From: Rhodeus uyekii
Lineage: Eukaryota; Chordata; Actinopteri; Cypriniformes; Acheilognathidae
NCBI GenBank assembly: GCA_037043235.1
Contig: JAWRVZ010000014.1
Location: forward strand, 310,001-374,000
Length of the DNA stretch: 64,000 nucleotides
Reading direction: 5' to 3'
The notes beneath the pieces are model-generated. The model was not told the origin of the DNA. It saw only the letters and a program-made list of their open reading frames with translations, and did no database searches. The position numbers and the translations under genes were made by a program. Numbering within the stretch: the stretch's first letter is position 1; every line of letters starts with the position of its first letter. Below are positions 32,821 to 44,441 of the stretch, one piece after another.

Positions 32821-33418
32821 GTGGTGTGATGTGTAGTACAGTCAACAGATTGTATCAATCCAAAGCACTCCAGCAAAGACCCAAAAATCCTTTGTTATAG
32901 CAGAATCTTTTTTGTCCATCTGGATGTTAAAATCCCCCCCAACCCCCAAAAATAAACAGTGGAGTTCACTTATCTCGAGTCACGGATAACTTGCAAAATA
33001 CTATTATGTCGACGTTTTAGAAGTGGAACTGCCAAACTCCCTATTTGTTGTATTACTTACTTGTGGGTTATGTAGATTCTGTTATGTTGTCAAAATCTAA
33101 TATCTCGAGTACAAAAAAGTGACAAAATCGTCACTTTACATGGTTATTTTGTGACTAATTTGTGTACCTAGTTTGCCTTGCATGTGGATCGCGGTCCGCT
33201 CACGGTTCACTCCCAGTCGTTGATCTTGTCTGAGGCATAACACGCTGTAGCATCCCGCATGTTTTTTTTGTGATTTTGTGAGCAATCTTTGGGTTTGCAT
33301 TGCTGGAGAATATAATTAAAGGTTTGTATCAAGAATCGAAGGTGTTTTTTTTTATTGTGGTGGTTTTACATATGCCTTTTGTTGTTAGCAAACATACACT
33401 ATATTGTGTATATGTACA

Positions 33419-34985
33419 TGTAACGGAGTTCGTTGTTCAGGGTGCAAGGAGGCGGGAATCGGCGAACATTTAAAGAATTTAATGGCAAAATAAAACATAA
33501 ATACAAAACACAACATAAAGTCCAGGCCTGGTCCTCTCTCGTCCTTCACTATCGTTGCTCCTCCTTTTATTCCTCCGCTCCTCCGTGAGACGACAGCTCA
33601 TTTCCAATCACGCCACCGGCTCTCGTGACGCTCTCATGGTCCCTCAACCCCGCCCTGCTTGCCACATACCCCTAACGCCCTTCGCAGGCCGGGGGTACCC
33701 ACGAGACTGTGCTCTACTTCCCCCCCCCCCCCTCCTCTGGGGGGGCCCGATCACAGCGGCCACGGCACCTGGGGGTAAGGACATACGAGACGAGGGAAAA
33801 GGAAATGGAGGCAAGAGGAGCAACAGAGACGAGAAAGGGTAGAAAAAAAAATCTTGGTCCGTTTCCCCGACACGCTGACTCTCGGTCCTCGACCAACCGA
33901 GAGACTTCCTCACGGTGGAGTGCGATTGCACTGGACGCTGTTCTCTGGACGGGCTGGCGCTCCTCCGCCTCCTGGCGACGACGACTCCTTGCGAAGGCAA
34001 TCGGCAGCGAGCCCCCCGTTCCCTGCTCCTCCCCGTTCTTCGGCAGACGGCAGCAGGCTCTGGCGCGCTGGCGAACGGGGTGACTCCTCCGTTCCCTCAT
34101 GGACAGCAGCCTCCCACCTCGTCCCAGGAGCACGGCAGGGCTCCTTGTCCCACATGAACCTCTATCGCTCCAGCACCACTGCCGCGATCCCTCCTGGCAG
34201 CGAGGGCTCTCTTACAGCTTGTCCCTCCAACCTCCCGGGTTTCCCGGGAGCTCATTGTTCAGGGAGGAAGGAGGCGGGAACCGGCAAATTTTGTCACTTT
34301 AATGACAAAATGAAACATAAATACAAAATAAACATAATGGCGGCAGTCCCTCACGGACGACTGCCACCCACACAAAACACAACATAAAGTCCAGGTCTGG
34401 TCCTCTCTCGTCCTTCACTGTCGTCGCTCCTCCTTTTATGCCTCCGCTCCTCTGTGAGATGAGAGACCGGTGGCTCATAGGTGGCGCTCATTACCAATCA
34501 TGCCGCCGGCTCTCGTGACACTCTCAAAGTTGAGGCTAATCTTCTTTAGCCTAGTGAGGTTAGTGTGGGTTTTCCTAATACAGATTTCCTTTAAGCACTC
34601 ACAGAGATGCGATCGTCAAACAAAACAAGATTTATTGATCACAATCTTCCGGTTTACTTCCAAAACAAAATATCAAAATTAAATCTCCAACAATGCGTAC
34701 TCTGATTAAAGAAACTGTTGCTTTCCACACTCTAACCTGTCTAACAAACAAACTCAAACTCAATTTAACACTTGCACTTTCGCGCCGTAGTGACGCGTCC
34801 AGGAGGAGGAGCAAGTCAATTCAGGTGATGATGATGATTAGTCTAAGCATCAGACTTTAAACCCAATTTCCTTATTTACATACACATTTATCACATTGTT
34901 TCTAAATAAAACAAAAACAAACTTCAAGTTAATCTACATATGGCTCCTACACTCACGGTCCCTCGACCCCGCCCTGCTTGCCACA
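33419..34985 (-). mobile_element. Short non-coding LTR element (TRIM-like)
   Basis: Direct repeats at 33419-33666 and about 34246-34985 share GGCGGGAA, AACATAAATACAAAA, ACATAAAGTCCAGG and CCCCGCCCTGCTTGCCACA. On the minus strand each starts TGTGGCAAGC and has a CATAAAAGGAGG TATA box, and the left copy ends GTTACA. The roughly 580-base GC-rich interior (33667-34245) holds a CTCCCGGG-TTT-CCCGGGAG hairpin. Its many overlapping frames have no domain. Flanks are GTACA and GAACA. Confidence 0.65.
34527..34951 (-). mobile_element. Insertion inside one LTR, solo-LTR-like
   Basis: The other LTR copy is the empty site (CTCTCATGGTCCC); here about 425 bases interrupt it with CTCA on both sides (34523-34526, 34952-34955). 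On the minus strand it starts TGTAGGAGCC and carries GATCAATAAATC as a poly(A) signal but ends CAACTT, not CA. A solo LTR with an unusual end is my best guess. Confidence 0.5.
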
Positions 34986-35671
34986 GAACATTTTTTTTAG
35001 ATGAATGCCGATCGCTTCATCAAACAAATCGTGGCAACACTGTTGTGTAAAAAGACACCAAGAACACGAGCATGTACATTCTCATTTAATAACTCACATC
35101 ATGTACATCAATAAATGTTCCTTTTTCGTTCTTGCGAGGGTTATCTTTGGCACATGCAATATCACTCTGACAGCTGCACTTCCACCATCACTCTGACAGC
35201 TGCGCTGATAGGTTGTCTGACCTGTCAATCAAGCAAGAAGACATGATTGGATGTGCTGCCATGAGGGCGGGCTCTTCTCGTCTCTTGCTCGTCTCATCCG
35301 ATGGTAAATACAACACTCTTAAAGGGATAAGCACAGCGGGAGAGACTGTTTTTCTGTTCTGATTCTGACTTGCGTTTGTTTTTTTACTGTACCGAGCCTG
35401 AACAGTTATGGATAATTGAAGTCATGCGAGCAACATTTGAAATGTGATCTTACACAAAAAAAATCATCAATCTATGGGTCTGGGTTATGCCAACAATTTT
35501 TTACACAAAACCCAAAATCCGCTGGCTATATGAGCGTGCGAATAATCTGTTTCTGCGGGTTAAGACATGTTAATAAATGTAATATATTAGATAACAGTTT
35601 AGTGAGATAACCCCTATCTCGATGCTTTTTTGCAACTCCCGAGGCCGTCGACATAACCGAACTCCACTGTA

Positions 35672-36080
35672 TATATATTTTTTTTTTCATGCATCATGAA
35701 AAAAATGGCAAGATAATATCTTTCTATATAGAAATTTGTGGGCTCTACAGATTAATATATGACCGAATTAAGACATACATCATTGCAAAATGGTGAGGAA
35801 TGACATCAACTCAGATGGACACCAACTGCAGTCATATGACTCAACCCAATGCTATGCTGACCTTTAAAGAAGGTGCAGACAGGAAAAGGTTGTATTATTT
35901 TGCCTGCATCCATTGCAAATCTGTTTTTTTCTTTCTGATTCTGTTTTTGCGAATCTTGCAAAAGTCCAAAATCGGTTTCATTTTTGGCCTATGCTTTTCT
36001 GGTTCAGTACATCTACCTTTGGTTGTTTTGCCAGGTGTATAGTGTAAATACAGATATTGGATATGGGTTACTTAAAAAAA
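35672..36080. other. Unassigned intron sequence
   Basis: TA-rich start (35670-35690), then no repeat end or coding frame that I recognise. Confidence 0.4.
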
Positions 36081-38246
36081 CAACAACAAAAAAACGTTTA
36101 ACGGTAAAAATGTAATTGATATACAAACAACTAAGAACGGACATAACACAAATGAACAAATGATAAAGCTTGGGTTACTGAATATACGATCCCTTTCCTG
36201 CTGCGTTTTACAGAAACCTGGTTAAAACCAGACGATTACATTACTTTAAATGAGTCCACCCCTCACGATTACTGTTATAAACACGAGCCTCGTCTGAAAG
36301 GTAAAAGAGGGGGTGTTGCTGTAATTTATAGTAACATGATCAGTACTACTCAAAGGTCTAATTAGAATTTTTTTTATTATTTAATTTGAATTATTTTGAA
36401 GTGATGTTCCTTAATGTAAAATTATTTAGTGCAAGTAATAATTCCTGTTTAACTTATTGTATACAGGCCACCAGGGCACCATACAGACTTTATCAAAGAA
36501 GTTGCTGATTTTCTATCAGAATTAGTAATGGCTGCAGATGAAGTCATAATTGTCGGTGATTTTAATATTCATGTAGATAATGAAAAAGACGCATTGGCAT
36601 TGGCATTTAGTGACATTTTAAACTCTATTGGAGTTACACAACATGTATCAGGACCCACTCATTCTCGTAATCATACTTTAGATCTAATATTGTCGCATGG
36701 GATCAATGTTGATACTGTTCAAATTCTGCAGCAGAGCGATGACGTCTCAGAACATAACCAAAAACGAACTCCCTGTTACAAATATAGTAGAACTATCACT
36801 CCTAACATAAAATATAGCTTTATAAATAATCTTCCTGATCAGTTTCATGTACTCAACATCTCTGATGTTGCAACAGAAACTATTAACTCTCTTTTCCAGC
36901 ACTTTAGACACTGTTGCTCCGTTGCAGTTAAAGAAGATTAAAGAAAATAGTCCAACACCATGGTACAACGAGCACACCCGGCCCTCAAAAGAGCAGCCAG
37001 AAAAATGGAGCGGAGCTGGAAAAAAAAAAACTTAGCTAGAGGTTTTTTGCATTTCATGGAAAGACCACTCTAATGCATTCAGAAAGGCCTTAAAATCAGC
37101 TAGATCTGCTTATTTTTCTACCCTCTTAGAAAACAAATACAACCCAAGGTATTTATTTGATACAGTGACTAAATGAACAAGAAATAAAGCCTCAACCCCA
37201 GATGCTTTAAAACAGCACAGCAGTAATGACTTCATGGACTTCTTTACTTGCAAAATTCATAATATTAGAAAGAAAATTATTGCCATGCAACCGTCTACTA
37301 CAATGTCACAAAATTTTGTCAAATATTCTAGAAAAGGCAATATCTCCACAACTATGTTCCTTTCTAGAATGGCATTAGCTTTCACTGTTACACTGACGAT
37401 ACTCAGCTCTATATTTCTTATCATCCTGATGAAACATACCAATTTATTAAATTAACAGAATGTATAACTAATATAAAAAAAAAAATATTGGATGACTAAT
37501 AACTTTCTACTGCTTAATTCTGAAAAAAAAAAACCAGAGATTCTAATTATTAGACCAAAAGTTCCAAGCGTAATAATCTAGACTACTGCCTAACAGTCGA
37601 TGGCTACTCTGTTAAGTCTTCGTCGTCAGTTAGAAACCTTCCAGGTGTGCTCTTTGATAGCACTCTTTCATTTGAAAGCCACGTTTCTAGCATCTGTAAA
37701 ACAGCATTCTTCCATCTTAAAAGTATATCTAAATTACGACATATGCTCTCAAAGACAAATGCGGAAAAGTTAATTAATGCATTCATGACTTCAAGGCTGG
37801 ATTGTTATAATGCTCTATTGGGTGGTTGCCCTGCATGCTTAATAAACAAATTCCAACTGGTACAAAATGCAACCGCTCAAGTTCTTACTAGTAGCAGGAA
37901 ATATGAGCATATTAGCCCAGTTCTGTCAAACCTGCACTGGCTTCCTATTAAACACCGAATACATTTTAAAATCTTGCTAATTACTTACAGAGCAATAAAT
38001 GGTTTAGCTTCCTAGTACTTGAGCGATCTCTTAACACATTATAGTCCTTCACGTCTATTGCGATCCCAAAATACTGACCAGCTTATAATACCTAGAATAT
38101 CAAAGTCAACTGCTGGCGGTCAATCTTTTTCCCATTTAGCTCCTAAACTCTGGAACAGTCTTCCTAATACAGTTCGGGAAGCAGACACAATCTGTCAGTT
38201 TAAATCTAGACTAAAAACACATCTCTTCAACCTGGCATACACATAA
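36081..38246 (+). pseudogene. L2 copy 2 ORF2 remnants
   Basis: The endonuclease piece (36528-36941) has VGDFNIH and LDLILSHG. The start MIKLGLLNIRSL is intact at 36160-36190, with CGA where copy 1 has TGA. The connector is shifted at about 36900-37030. At about 37320 the frame jumps from the post-connector region to the stretch just before the YADD box, deleting the reverse transcriptase core. The C-terminal pieces 37647-38015 and 38019-38246 keep HWLPIKHRIHFK and LLRSQNTDQLIIPRI, separated by one stop (TAG at 38013). Confidence 0.88.
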
Positions 38247-38390
38247 CACATTATACATACATGTTTAATCCAAATCATGTAAAATGATTGTTAGGCTGCA
38301 TAATTTAGGTCAGCCAGAACCGGGAACATTCCCATAACTTCTGATGTACTCGATACATCAGAAGAAGAATGGCATCTACGCCAATATTAC

Positions 38391-39310
38391 TGTATTTTTC
38401 GCCGCATAAGACGCACTTTTTCTTCCCCGGAACTGGGGGGGGGGGGGGGGGGGGGGAGTTGATGTGTCCTTTCTGATGAATATAAAGAATCTGCGGAGCG
38501 CGGCCATGGTGGACTTTACAGTGATGACTGTGGCGAGGGGGGGCGTGGTTCAGAGAGGTTTGCAGAGGGAGAGAGACGAGCGCTCACCACGGACGCAGAG
38601 AACGCGAGGCGTTTGAAACTGAGAGAAAGAGGCGAGACTCACAGAAAGTGAAGCGTGAGCGCAGAATGCGCATGCTTCTTTCTCCCTCCTTCTTCCAGGT
38701 TTCGGCAGCAGTGTGGTAATGTTCTTTTGTCACAGGGAAAGAAGGAGGCAGGGTCAGCCTGCTGAGAATTTGCTCTTTTATTTCCTCAGACTTGATCAAA
38801 AACAATAACCAAAACATGCGCGTTCGGCGCTCACACTTCACTCTCTGTGAGTCACGCCTCTTTCTCTCGGTTTAGTTTCACTTATCTCAGTAAGTGTTAC
38901 CAGATTGGGCGGGTTGCCGCCCAATATGGCTCTTTTTGGTCACGTCCGGACGGAAAAAAGTGCATTGGGCTGGTTGATAAAAATTTGGCTGGTTTTTGAT
39001 GAAAAACCTGCCCAAATTTCATATATAAATGCATATAAATTCCATTAAAACAAGCTTAGATAATTTTTTCTACTTTCACTGTTTACTGACTGTTAATGAG
39101 AGTAAAGATAGTTCTTAATATCTTACATGGTTGGCATAAAAATTTTCTTATACTGCTGTTAACTTTATACAGTTGATATAAAATATTTTACTACAGTATT
39201 TGGTTCAGAATCTTTCGGCTTTGCCGCTGCTGCTTTGGCGCTGAGGAGGTGTGTTCAATCTTGCGTGTGACTCATCATCCATCTCGTGCACCTCTGGCTC
39301 TTTGGAGAAC
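38391..39310. repeat. Unassigned block with a 65-bp inverted pair
   Basis: It starts with TACTGTATTTTTCGCCGCATA, a word typical of a decayed DNA transposon end, then a G-run (38437-38456). Arms at about 38608-38672 and 38814-38880 are inverse (GAGAGAAAGAGGCG, GACTCACAGA, AAGTG-GTGAGCGC words). A second unit begins at about 38888 (GTGTTACCAGATTGGGCGGG). No gene seen. Confidence 0.5.
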
Positions 39311-39614
39311 TGGGGCATATTCTTCGTACCTCGCTAAGTCACTTAGCAGGATTAGATTGTTGACGATTTCGCATGATCTTGGATTGTTCGGTTCTTCGAC
39401 GCTCATCCGGGACTTGTTGTCATAGTAACAGGTCCGCTGAAGTGAACCTGCTCGGAGCAGGCTTACTTCAAGTTAGCAGGATTAGTTCACGCAAGCGGAG
39501 GTGAAATGGGAAGTTTGTCGCAACATGTCCTGTCCGTTTTTACGAGAGAAACCTGTTGCTGAAGGTGCAATATAATATATTTAATATAATTATAATAATT
39601 ATAATATATATATT

Positions 39615-39697
<83 letters not shown>

Positions 39698-40707
39698 TAT
39701 ATTTCGTTTTTCACGTGAGGGTATAATGTATCTAGTTAATTTAGATACAATTAGTCGTAGTCGGGCGTTAGCTACAGCTCAAACTGTGTGTATTGCCTTG
39801 CGCTACTTTGCGAGCGGCACGTTCATTTACACTGTTGGGATGCGGAGAACATTGTGAAAGTGCTGTCTGTCGTGCCATTCGCAAAGTTACCAGCACTCAA
39901 GCAGTCATTTTTGAAAAAAGGGAACTTTGCACAGAGTTAGTTTACAGTTTATTTTATTTATTTAAAAAAATCCAGCTGATCATCTCTTGCCTGTGGAATG
40001 AAATAAATAAATCATGCAAGGTCCTCAATAGTACAGTGTGTTTATTCGTGTATTTTATTAACTTTGAAGTTCCTCTTGAAGCAATTCAATCTCAAGTCTG
40101 ACATTTTGCTTTATTAGTTTTTGCAATTCTATTTCATTAATTGACTCTTTTTTTTTGCAGCACAGCGCAAGGAGTAAAGATACTATTTTGCAGAATATTT
40201 TTGCATTTTACTTTTACTTGTTCCCAAGTTCTAGTGGGTCCTGTGGTGGCTCTAATATAAAAGATGATTATGAAATACAGTACAATTAATATGAGTCAAT
40301 ATAATTACACACACGATCACTAGGCTTCTCACAAATTTAATTTGTCGGCAACTTTTTGCCAGTCCTCTCTCCTGCATTTGCAGCTTTAAAGTGTTTCCTT
40401 GTGTTTTAATTAAACACTGAAATTCAGCGACGTGCGCGCAGAGAAATACTGTGCGCGCTCTTTCAGCATGCTCACTGACCAATCAAAATGTTGCTGATCA
40501 GTGTTTCTACTATCGATACATATCCCCTTTTAAGCCAGCACATGAACGCGCAATGATCTCAGATAACTCAATCCAGCTATACTAATCGTCAACAACAGGT
40601 GCGTTCAAAGAACCGAATAATCCAGCTCATAGTTAGCGCGATTATCTCATCCCGGATGTGTCAACTGATCTTGGATGTAGTAAGCGACGTACGAAGAATA
40701 TGCCCCA
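39311..40707 (+). mobile_element. PIF/Harbinger element with decayed transposase
   Basis: Inverted ends TGGGGCATATTCTTCGTAC (39311) and its complement (40689-40707). Subterminal GGATT(G/A)TTCGGTTCTT words are also inverse. A HARBI1-like remnant lies at 39779-39897 and a TA run at 39600-39692. Both flanks (GGAGAAC left, GGTCCCC right) reconstruct the L2 3' UTR word GGAGAACTGGTCCCC of copy 1. Confidence 0.8.
39779..39897 (+). pseudogene. HARBI1-like transposase fragment
   Basis: The first phase reads QTVCIALRYFASGTFIYTVG; after a one-base shift it continues GEHCESAVCRAIRKVTS. The ALRYFASG ... VCRAIRKV spacing is the conserved N-terminal HTH region of HARBI1-type transposases. No DDE residues are readable downstream. 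Confidence 0.65.
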
Positions 40708-40982
40708 GGTCCCCTACTGAGCCTGTTTTCTCCCAAGGTTTTATTCTCCATTCTGTTCTTCATTCATTCCGTCACCAGCTGGAGTTTTGGTTCCTTGCCG
40801 CTGTCGCCACTGGCTTGCTTAGTTGGGGACACTGAACACTTAATATTCATCAATTTTATTGATTTTCAGCTCTTTTAGAGCTACTGTTCAGTCAAACTTT
40901 GTTTATATTGTTTTCCTGTGACCACTATAAAGCTGCATTAAAACAATCTGTATTGTAAAAAGCGCTATATAAATAAAGGTTA

Positions 40983-41473
40983 TGTCACACTTGGTCCTGT
41001 CTTTCTGTGTCTTTGTCACTTCCCTGTCACTGAGGTCATGGGGTCACTACCTGTTGTCACTCCCTGTCTATCGTGATATCACTTCCTGTTCACTTCCAGG
41101 GCTTTCTAGAACCTTCCACACCTTTCTAGTTTCAATTACCTCGTCAGTGTCTCCAGGTGTTTCCCATGTCTGTCTCTATTTATACCCTCTTGTGTGTCCT
41201 GGTCTTTGTCAGTTGTTGATCCTGTTAATGTGACTTTGTTCCATGTTCCTGGTGCTGTAAGTTTTGTGTGTGGATGCTATCTCCTTGTTTCTCCTCGTTT
41301 CTCCAAGTGTTTTCTGGTCTCTTAGTTTTGCACAACAAGTGCCGTTTTCTGTTTATATTTAAAGTGGTTTTGTTTCTCCGAGTTTGAATAAAAGTGAGCT
41401 TCCGTTTGGAACCTGTTGCTCCTCGTCATTCCTCTCCGCATCGCACACGTTCCTGCTCTCCCTTGTTGTAACA
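40983..41473 (+). mobile_element. Solo LTR in the L2 tail, target duplication GGTTA
   Basis: GGTTA at 40978-40982 and 41474-41478 flanks a 491-bp unit beginning TGTCACACTTGG and ending TTGTAACA. CTATTTATACCC (about 41178) and GAATAAAAG (about 41386) are placed like a TATA box and a poly(A) signal. No internal sequence remains. The frame at 40982-41233 is incidental. Confidence 0.9.
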
Positions 41474-41490
41474 GGTTACTTGACATATGA

Positions 41491-41703
41491 TTATTCAATT
41501 TCTGTTCTAATTCTTACTTGAATGTTATTTTAATAGCTTTTTTGAATATTTTTTTAACTAATGAACACCTATGTTAAAAAAAAATTTGCCTAAAAGCTTA
41601 AAGCACTGTTTATTATATTTTCATATTTTACTGTATTGGTTTTTTTTTGGTAAAAAAAACTTTGAAATTAGCTAGAGAAAGCCTAGCCTGAAAGTTTAAA
41701 GTA
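41491..41703 (-). repeat. Right-end fragment of the hairpin-ended family
   Basis: GAGAAAGCCTAGCCTGAAAG at 41673-41692 is the inverse of the right end of the element at 21592-24562 (24521-24550). The rest is AT-rich and unassigned. Confidence 0.55.
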
Positions 41704-42817
41704 CAGTGGAGTTTACTTATCTCGACCTCGGTTAACTCACCAACCCTATTATGCTGACGTTTTTGAAGTGGAACCGCCAAACTCCCTATTTGTCTTAGCA
41801 TTTTCTTTTCGGTTATGTCGATTCTTTTATATCACCGAACCCTAGTATCTTGAGGACCAAAGAGGGACAAATTCGCCACTTCACATGGTTATCTTGTGAC
41901 TAATGATCGTACCTAGTTCACTGTGCATGCGCTGAGTTTGCTTTAAACGTGTGTACGAGAAGTAAGAAAAAAGCTTGACTGGCTGAGCACAAAGATGTCG
42001 ACGATGCAGTGTTTCAGTGGTTCACAAATGCACAAGCAACAGACCTTCTCGTCAATGGTCCCTTGCTGATGGAGAAGGTGGACATTCTTGCTGCAAAGCT
42101 TGGACACCCTGACTTTAAAGCAAATCCTGGGTGGCTGAATCGTTTCAAAAAGAGGCGCAACATTGTCTTCAAAGTGATTTGTGGAGAGAGCGCTGTGTAA
42201 ACAGGAATAAGTGGATTCGTGGCTTAAGACTCAAATGCGCACAGTTCTGGATGAGACATTTCAGCCGATCGTTTCATCAAACAAATCGCGGCAACACTGT
42301 TGTGTAAAAAGACACCAAAAACACGAGCATGCACATTCTATTTTAATAACTCCCATCATGTACATCAATACATTTTAATTTTTCTTTCTTGAGGGTTGTT
42401 ATCTTTGGGCTCTGACAGCTGACAGCTGGCTGCGCTTCCACCATCATTCTGACAGCTGCGCTGATAGGCTGTCTGACCTGTCAATCATGCAAGAAAACGT
42501 TATTGGCTGTGCTGCCATGAGGGCGGGCTCTTCTCTTAAAGGGACGAGCACTGCGCAGCGCAGAGAGGAGGGAGGGAGAGACTACTTTGGAGAGAGAGAT
42601 GACTGCTTTATCTTTTTGTTCTGATTCTGACTTGTGTTTGTTTTCTTATTGTGTGAATTTCGCGCACAAACACTGTGTACGGATTATCTGCATCTGAGGG
42701 TTATATGTGGGGAAATTGGTAATATATTATATGGGTTGTATGTTAATATATGTAATATGGGTTATCTCGATACTTTTTCCCGACCCCCGAGGCCGTCGAC
42801 ATAACCAAACTCCACTG
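41704..42817 (+). mobile_element. pogo/Tigger-like element with CENP-B HTH remnant
   Basis: TA-flanked ends CAGTGGAGTTTACTTATCTCG and the complement of CGACATAACCAAACTCCACTG; 1114 bp. It is the same family as 32957-35669 without later insertions. It keeps part of a transposase DNA-binding domain but no catalytic DDD domain. Confidence 0.9.
41998..42200 (+). pseudogene. CENP-B/Tigger DNA-binding domain fragment
   Basis: The frame reads DDAVFQWFTNAQATDLLVNG, then PLLMEKVDILAAKLG and FKANPGWLNRFKKRRNIVFK, ending ICGESAV. This is the second HTH (CENP-B type) of Tigger/pogo transposases, where GWLxRFKxRHxI is diagnostic. The upstream HTH and downstream catalytic domain are deleted. No ATG lies in a plausible place. 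Confidence 0.85.
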
Positions 42818-42819
42818 TA

Positions 42820-43153
42820 TATATACGCCTGGTACCATTTGATCCACGGACCGGTACCGGTTTCTATGGCATTTTTAGCATTATTTAACACTGAATTCCT
42901 AAGAAATCCCTGAAATCCCTATGAAAAACACACACAGAGGGGCACATTTGTGAAGAAAATTTAAAGTGGTTTATGCAAGTTACCTCTTTAAATGGAAAAA
43001 TTACAGGCTTTCAGATACTTTTACAACAGATCCTTTTCCCCAACATTTTCTGCCGTTGAACAGAAAGTCAGGTAAACTGCACATCTGATGTGTAGTGAAA
43101 GCGTGGCCCAATAAGAAAGTACCAAATTGGAAAAGTGGGATGGAATGTCTCAC
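42820..43153. other. Intron sequence next to the 96-bp radixin exon
   Basis: GATCCACGGACCGGTACCGG at 42840-42859 is a decayed hAT-like word and TTTCTATGGCATTTTTAGCA follows, as at 7049. Nothing coding. Confidence 0.4.
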
Positions 43154-43249
43154 CTTTTTATTCAGTTTCAGCCATGTTGTATAGGCTTTACTGTCCACAT
43201 ACTGCAGCCCAAAAAACCAGACTTCACGCAGACCAACTGTCTTCACCAC
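43154..43249 (-). CDS. rdx: Radixin-type ERM gene, FERM-domain exon (96 bp)
   Basis: Thirty-two codons, VVKTVGLREVWFFGLQYVDS then KAYTTWLKLNKK. The acceptor CATCCTGCAG|GTGGTG and donor AAAAAG|GTGAGA are canonical. The segment lies in the F1 lobe of the FERM domain, which folds like ubiquitin. KTVGLREVWFFGLQYVDSK matches radixin; moesin has QYQDTK and ezrin HYVDNK. Length 96 bp is the usual size for this exon in ERM genes. It is in phase with both neighbours. The introns are 4.4 kb upstream and 13.4 kb downstream, both full of transposons. All codons look conserved, so the gene is probably functional. Confidence 0.93.
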
Positions 43250-44224
43250 CTGCAGGATGACCACAAAGTGAATCTTATTCAATAACATAAACCTAAAATA
43301 GCTGTTTAAATAACACAATATAAGAATCCTTTCTTTTTCTTTTTTTACTATTATTAGTTTTATGTGAAAATTAAAATTAAAATTGGTGATGTGAATCAAA
43401 ATCTTAGAAACCTAAGAACTCAAATAAGAAAAATAATATTGTGATATATATTTGTCACAGTCATGTCAGGTCATCACTTTCCTCCAGTGTGATCCTTTTG
43501 TGTTCCCGTCAGACACTCCCCAATGTTATTAGTGTCAGGTGTGTGCCATTATTCCTATGTGTATTTTACAATATTGTTACAATATTGTTTTTGTGAAATA
43601 AAATTGCTCATATTGTGACATAAGATTTTGTCCATATTGCCTACCCTACTCTTTCTCCAAGGGTGACATGCCTTTTTGTTCGCTTTTCTCTTTCTGACAT
43701 ATGTAAGGCATATTCTGAGTTTTGTGCTGGTTTGTAAAATAGACATTAAATTCCTTTCATTAGAAATAAATATAATTTGGATTAATAAGGTCCAACTCAA
43801 ATTGTCCAGATGTCCAAAAACAATGTTGTGGGTTGTTGTTTAAAATATTCTGTAACTGATGATCTTAAATGTATCAAAGACCCCATTGTCCCCAATTAGA
43901 CATTACAAATCTCTGGCAGTAAAGTGATGCACACAAACCGCTCGTGCTGTGACTGTCATTGTTTTTCTAGATGTGGAAATTTTTATAGCCATCCTTCTCT
44001 GATATATCCATTACAGCAAGTTTTTTTTTTAACAGGACAAACCATCAGAAATTGAGCACAAACAAAATGGCATGGGGTGAAGAGTGGGATTTTTCGTTAA
44101 CAAGGGGTAGTAGTTAAGAGAGTTTCTTTTAACGGCACAAATCAAGCACAAAGAAATGGCACCGATAAGAATTTAGGCCAAAAGAGGTGAGGAGTTCCAT
44201 AACTGTTACAAAACATTAAAAAAA
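43250..44224. other. Radixin intron, no other gene seen
   Basis: AT-rich. Open frames here (43555-43800 and similar) have no recognisable content. No complete repeat ends were seen. Confidence 0.5.
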
Positions 44225-44441
44225 GGCTATGAGGGGAGTGGGATGGTGGGGGGTAAGAGAAGAGTCTGTGAGGGGAGTGGGATGGTGGTGGGGGGGGGGG
44301 GAGTCTATGAGGGGAGTGGGATGGTGGGGGATAAGAGGAGAGTCTGTGAGGGGAGTGGGATGGTGGGGGGTAAGAGGAGAGTCTGTGAGGGGAGTGGGAT
44401 GGTTGGGGGTAAGAGGAGAGTAGTCTATGAGGGGAGTGGGG
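44225..44441. repeat. G-rich minisatellite in LINE 3' UTR
   Basis: About six units of 33-40 bases, each with GTGAGGGGAGTGGGATGGT and a run of G. Same unit as 59115-60647. Apparent plus-strand proteins (repeating GVGWWGVRGES) are translation of the repeat. Confidence 0.93.

Larger units (their letters stand above)
32957..35669. mobile_element. pogo/Tigger-like element (CAGTGGAGTT family), outer layer of a nest
   Basis: Ends CAGTGGAGTTCACTTATCTCG (32957) and the complement of CGACATAACCGAACTCCACTG (35669), TA on the right, AA on the left. The inner parts (GGAACTGCCAAACTCCC; 35003-35290) match the cleaner copy at 41704-42817. An LTR element occupies 33419-34985. Confidence 0.85.
36081..41490 (+). 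mobile_element. L2-clade LINE copy 2, deleted and interrupted
   Basis: It parallels copy 1 from AAATGTAATTGATATACAA (36108; copy 1 at about 3466) to CATCTACGCCAATATT (38390), resumes at 40708 (GGTCCCCTACTGAGCC; copy 1 at about 6758) and ends with AGCGCTATATAAATAAAGG and GGTTACTTGAC. Between them lie an unassigned fold-back stretch and a Harbinger element; a solo LTR (40983-41473) splits the very tail. About 1 kb of the reverse transcriptase region is deleted near 37320. Confidence 0.85.

Noticed and set aside
33555..34387. Several frames of 80-177 codons in the GC-rich block
   Set aside because: Overlapping in up to five phases, low complexity, no domain; they lie in a non-coding LTR element interior.
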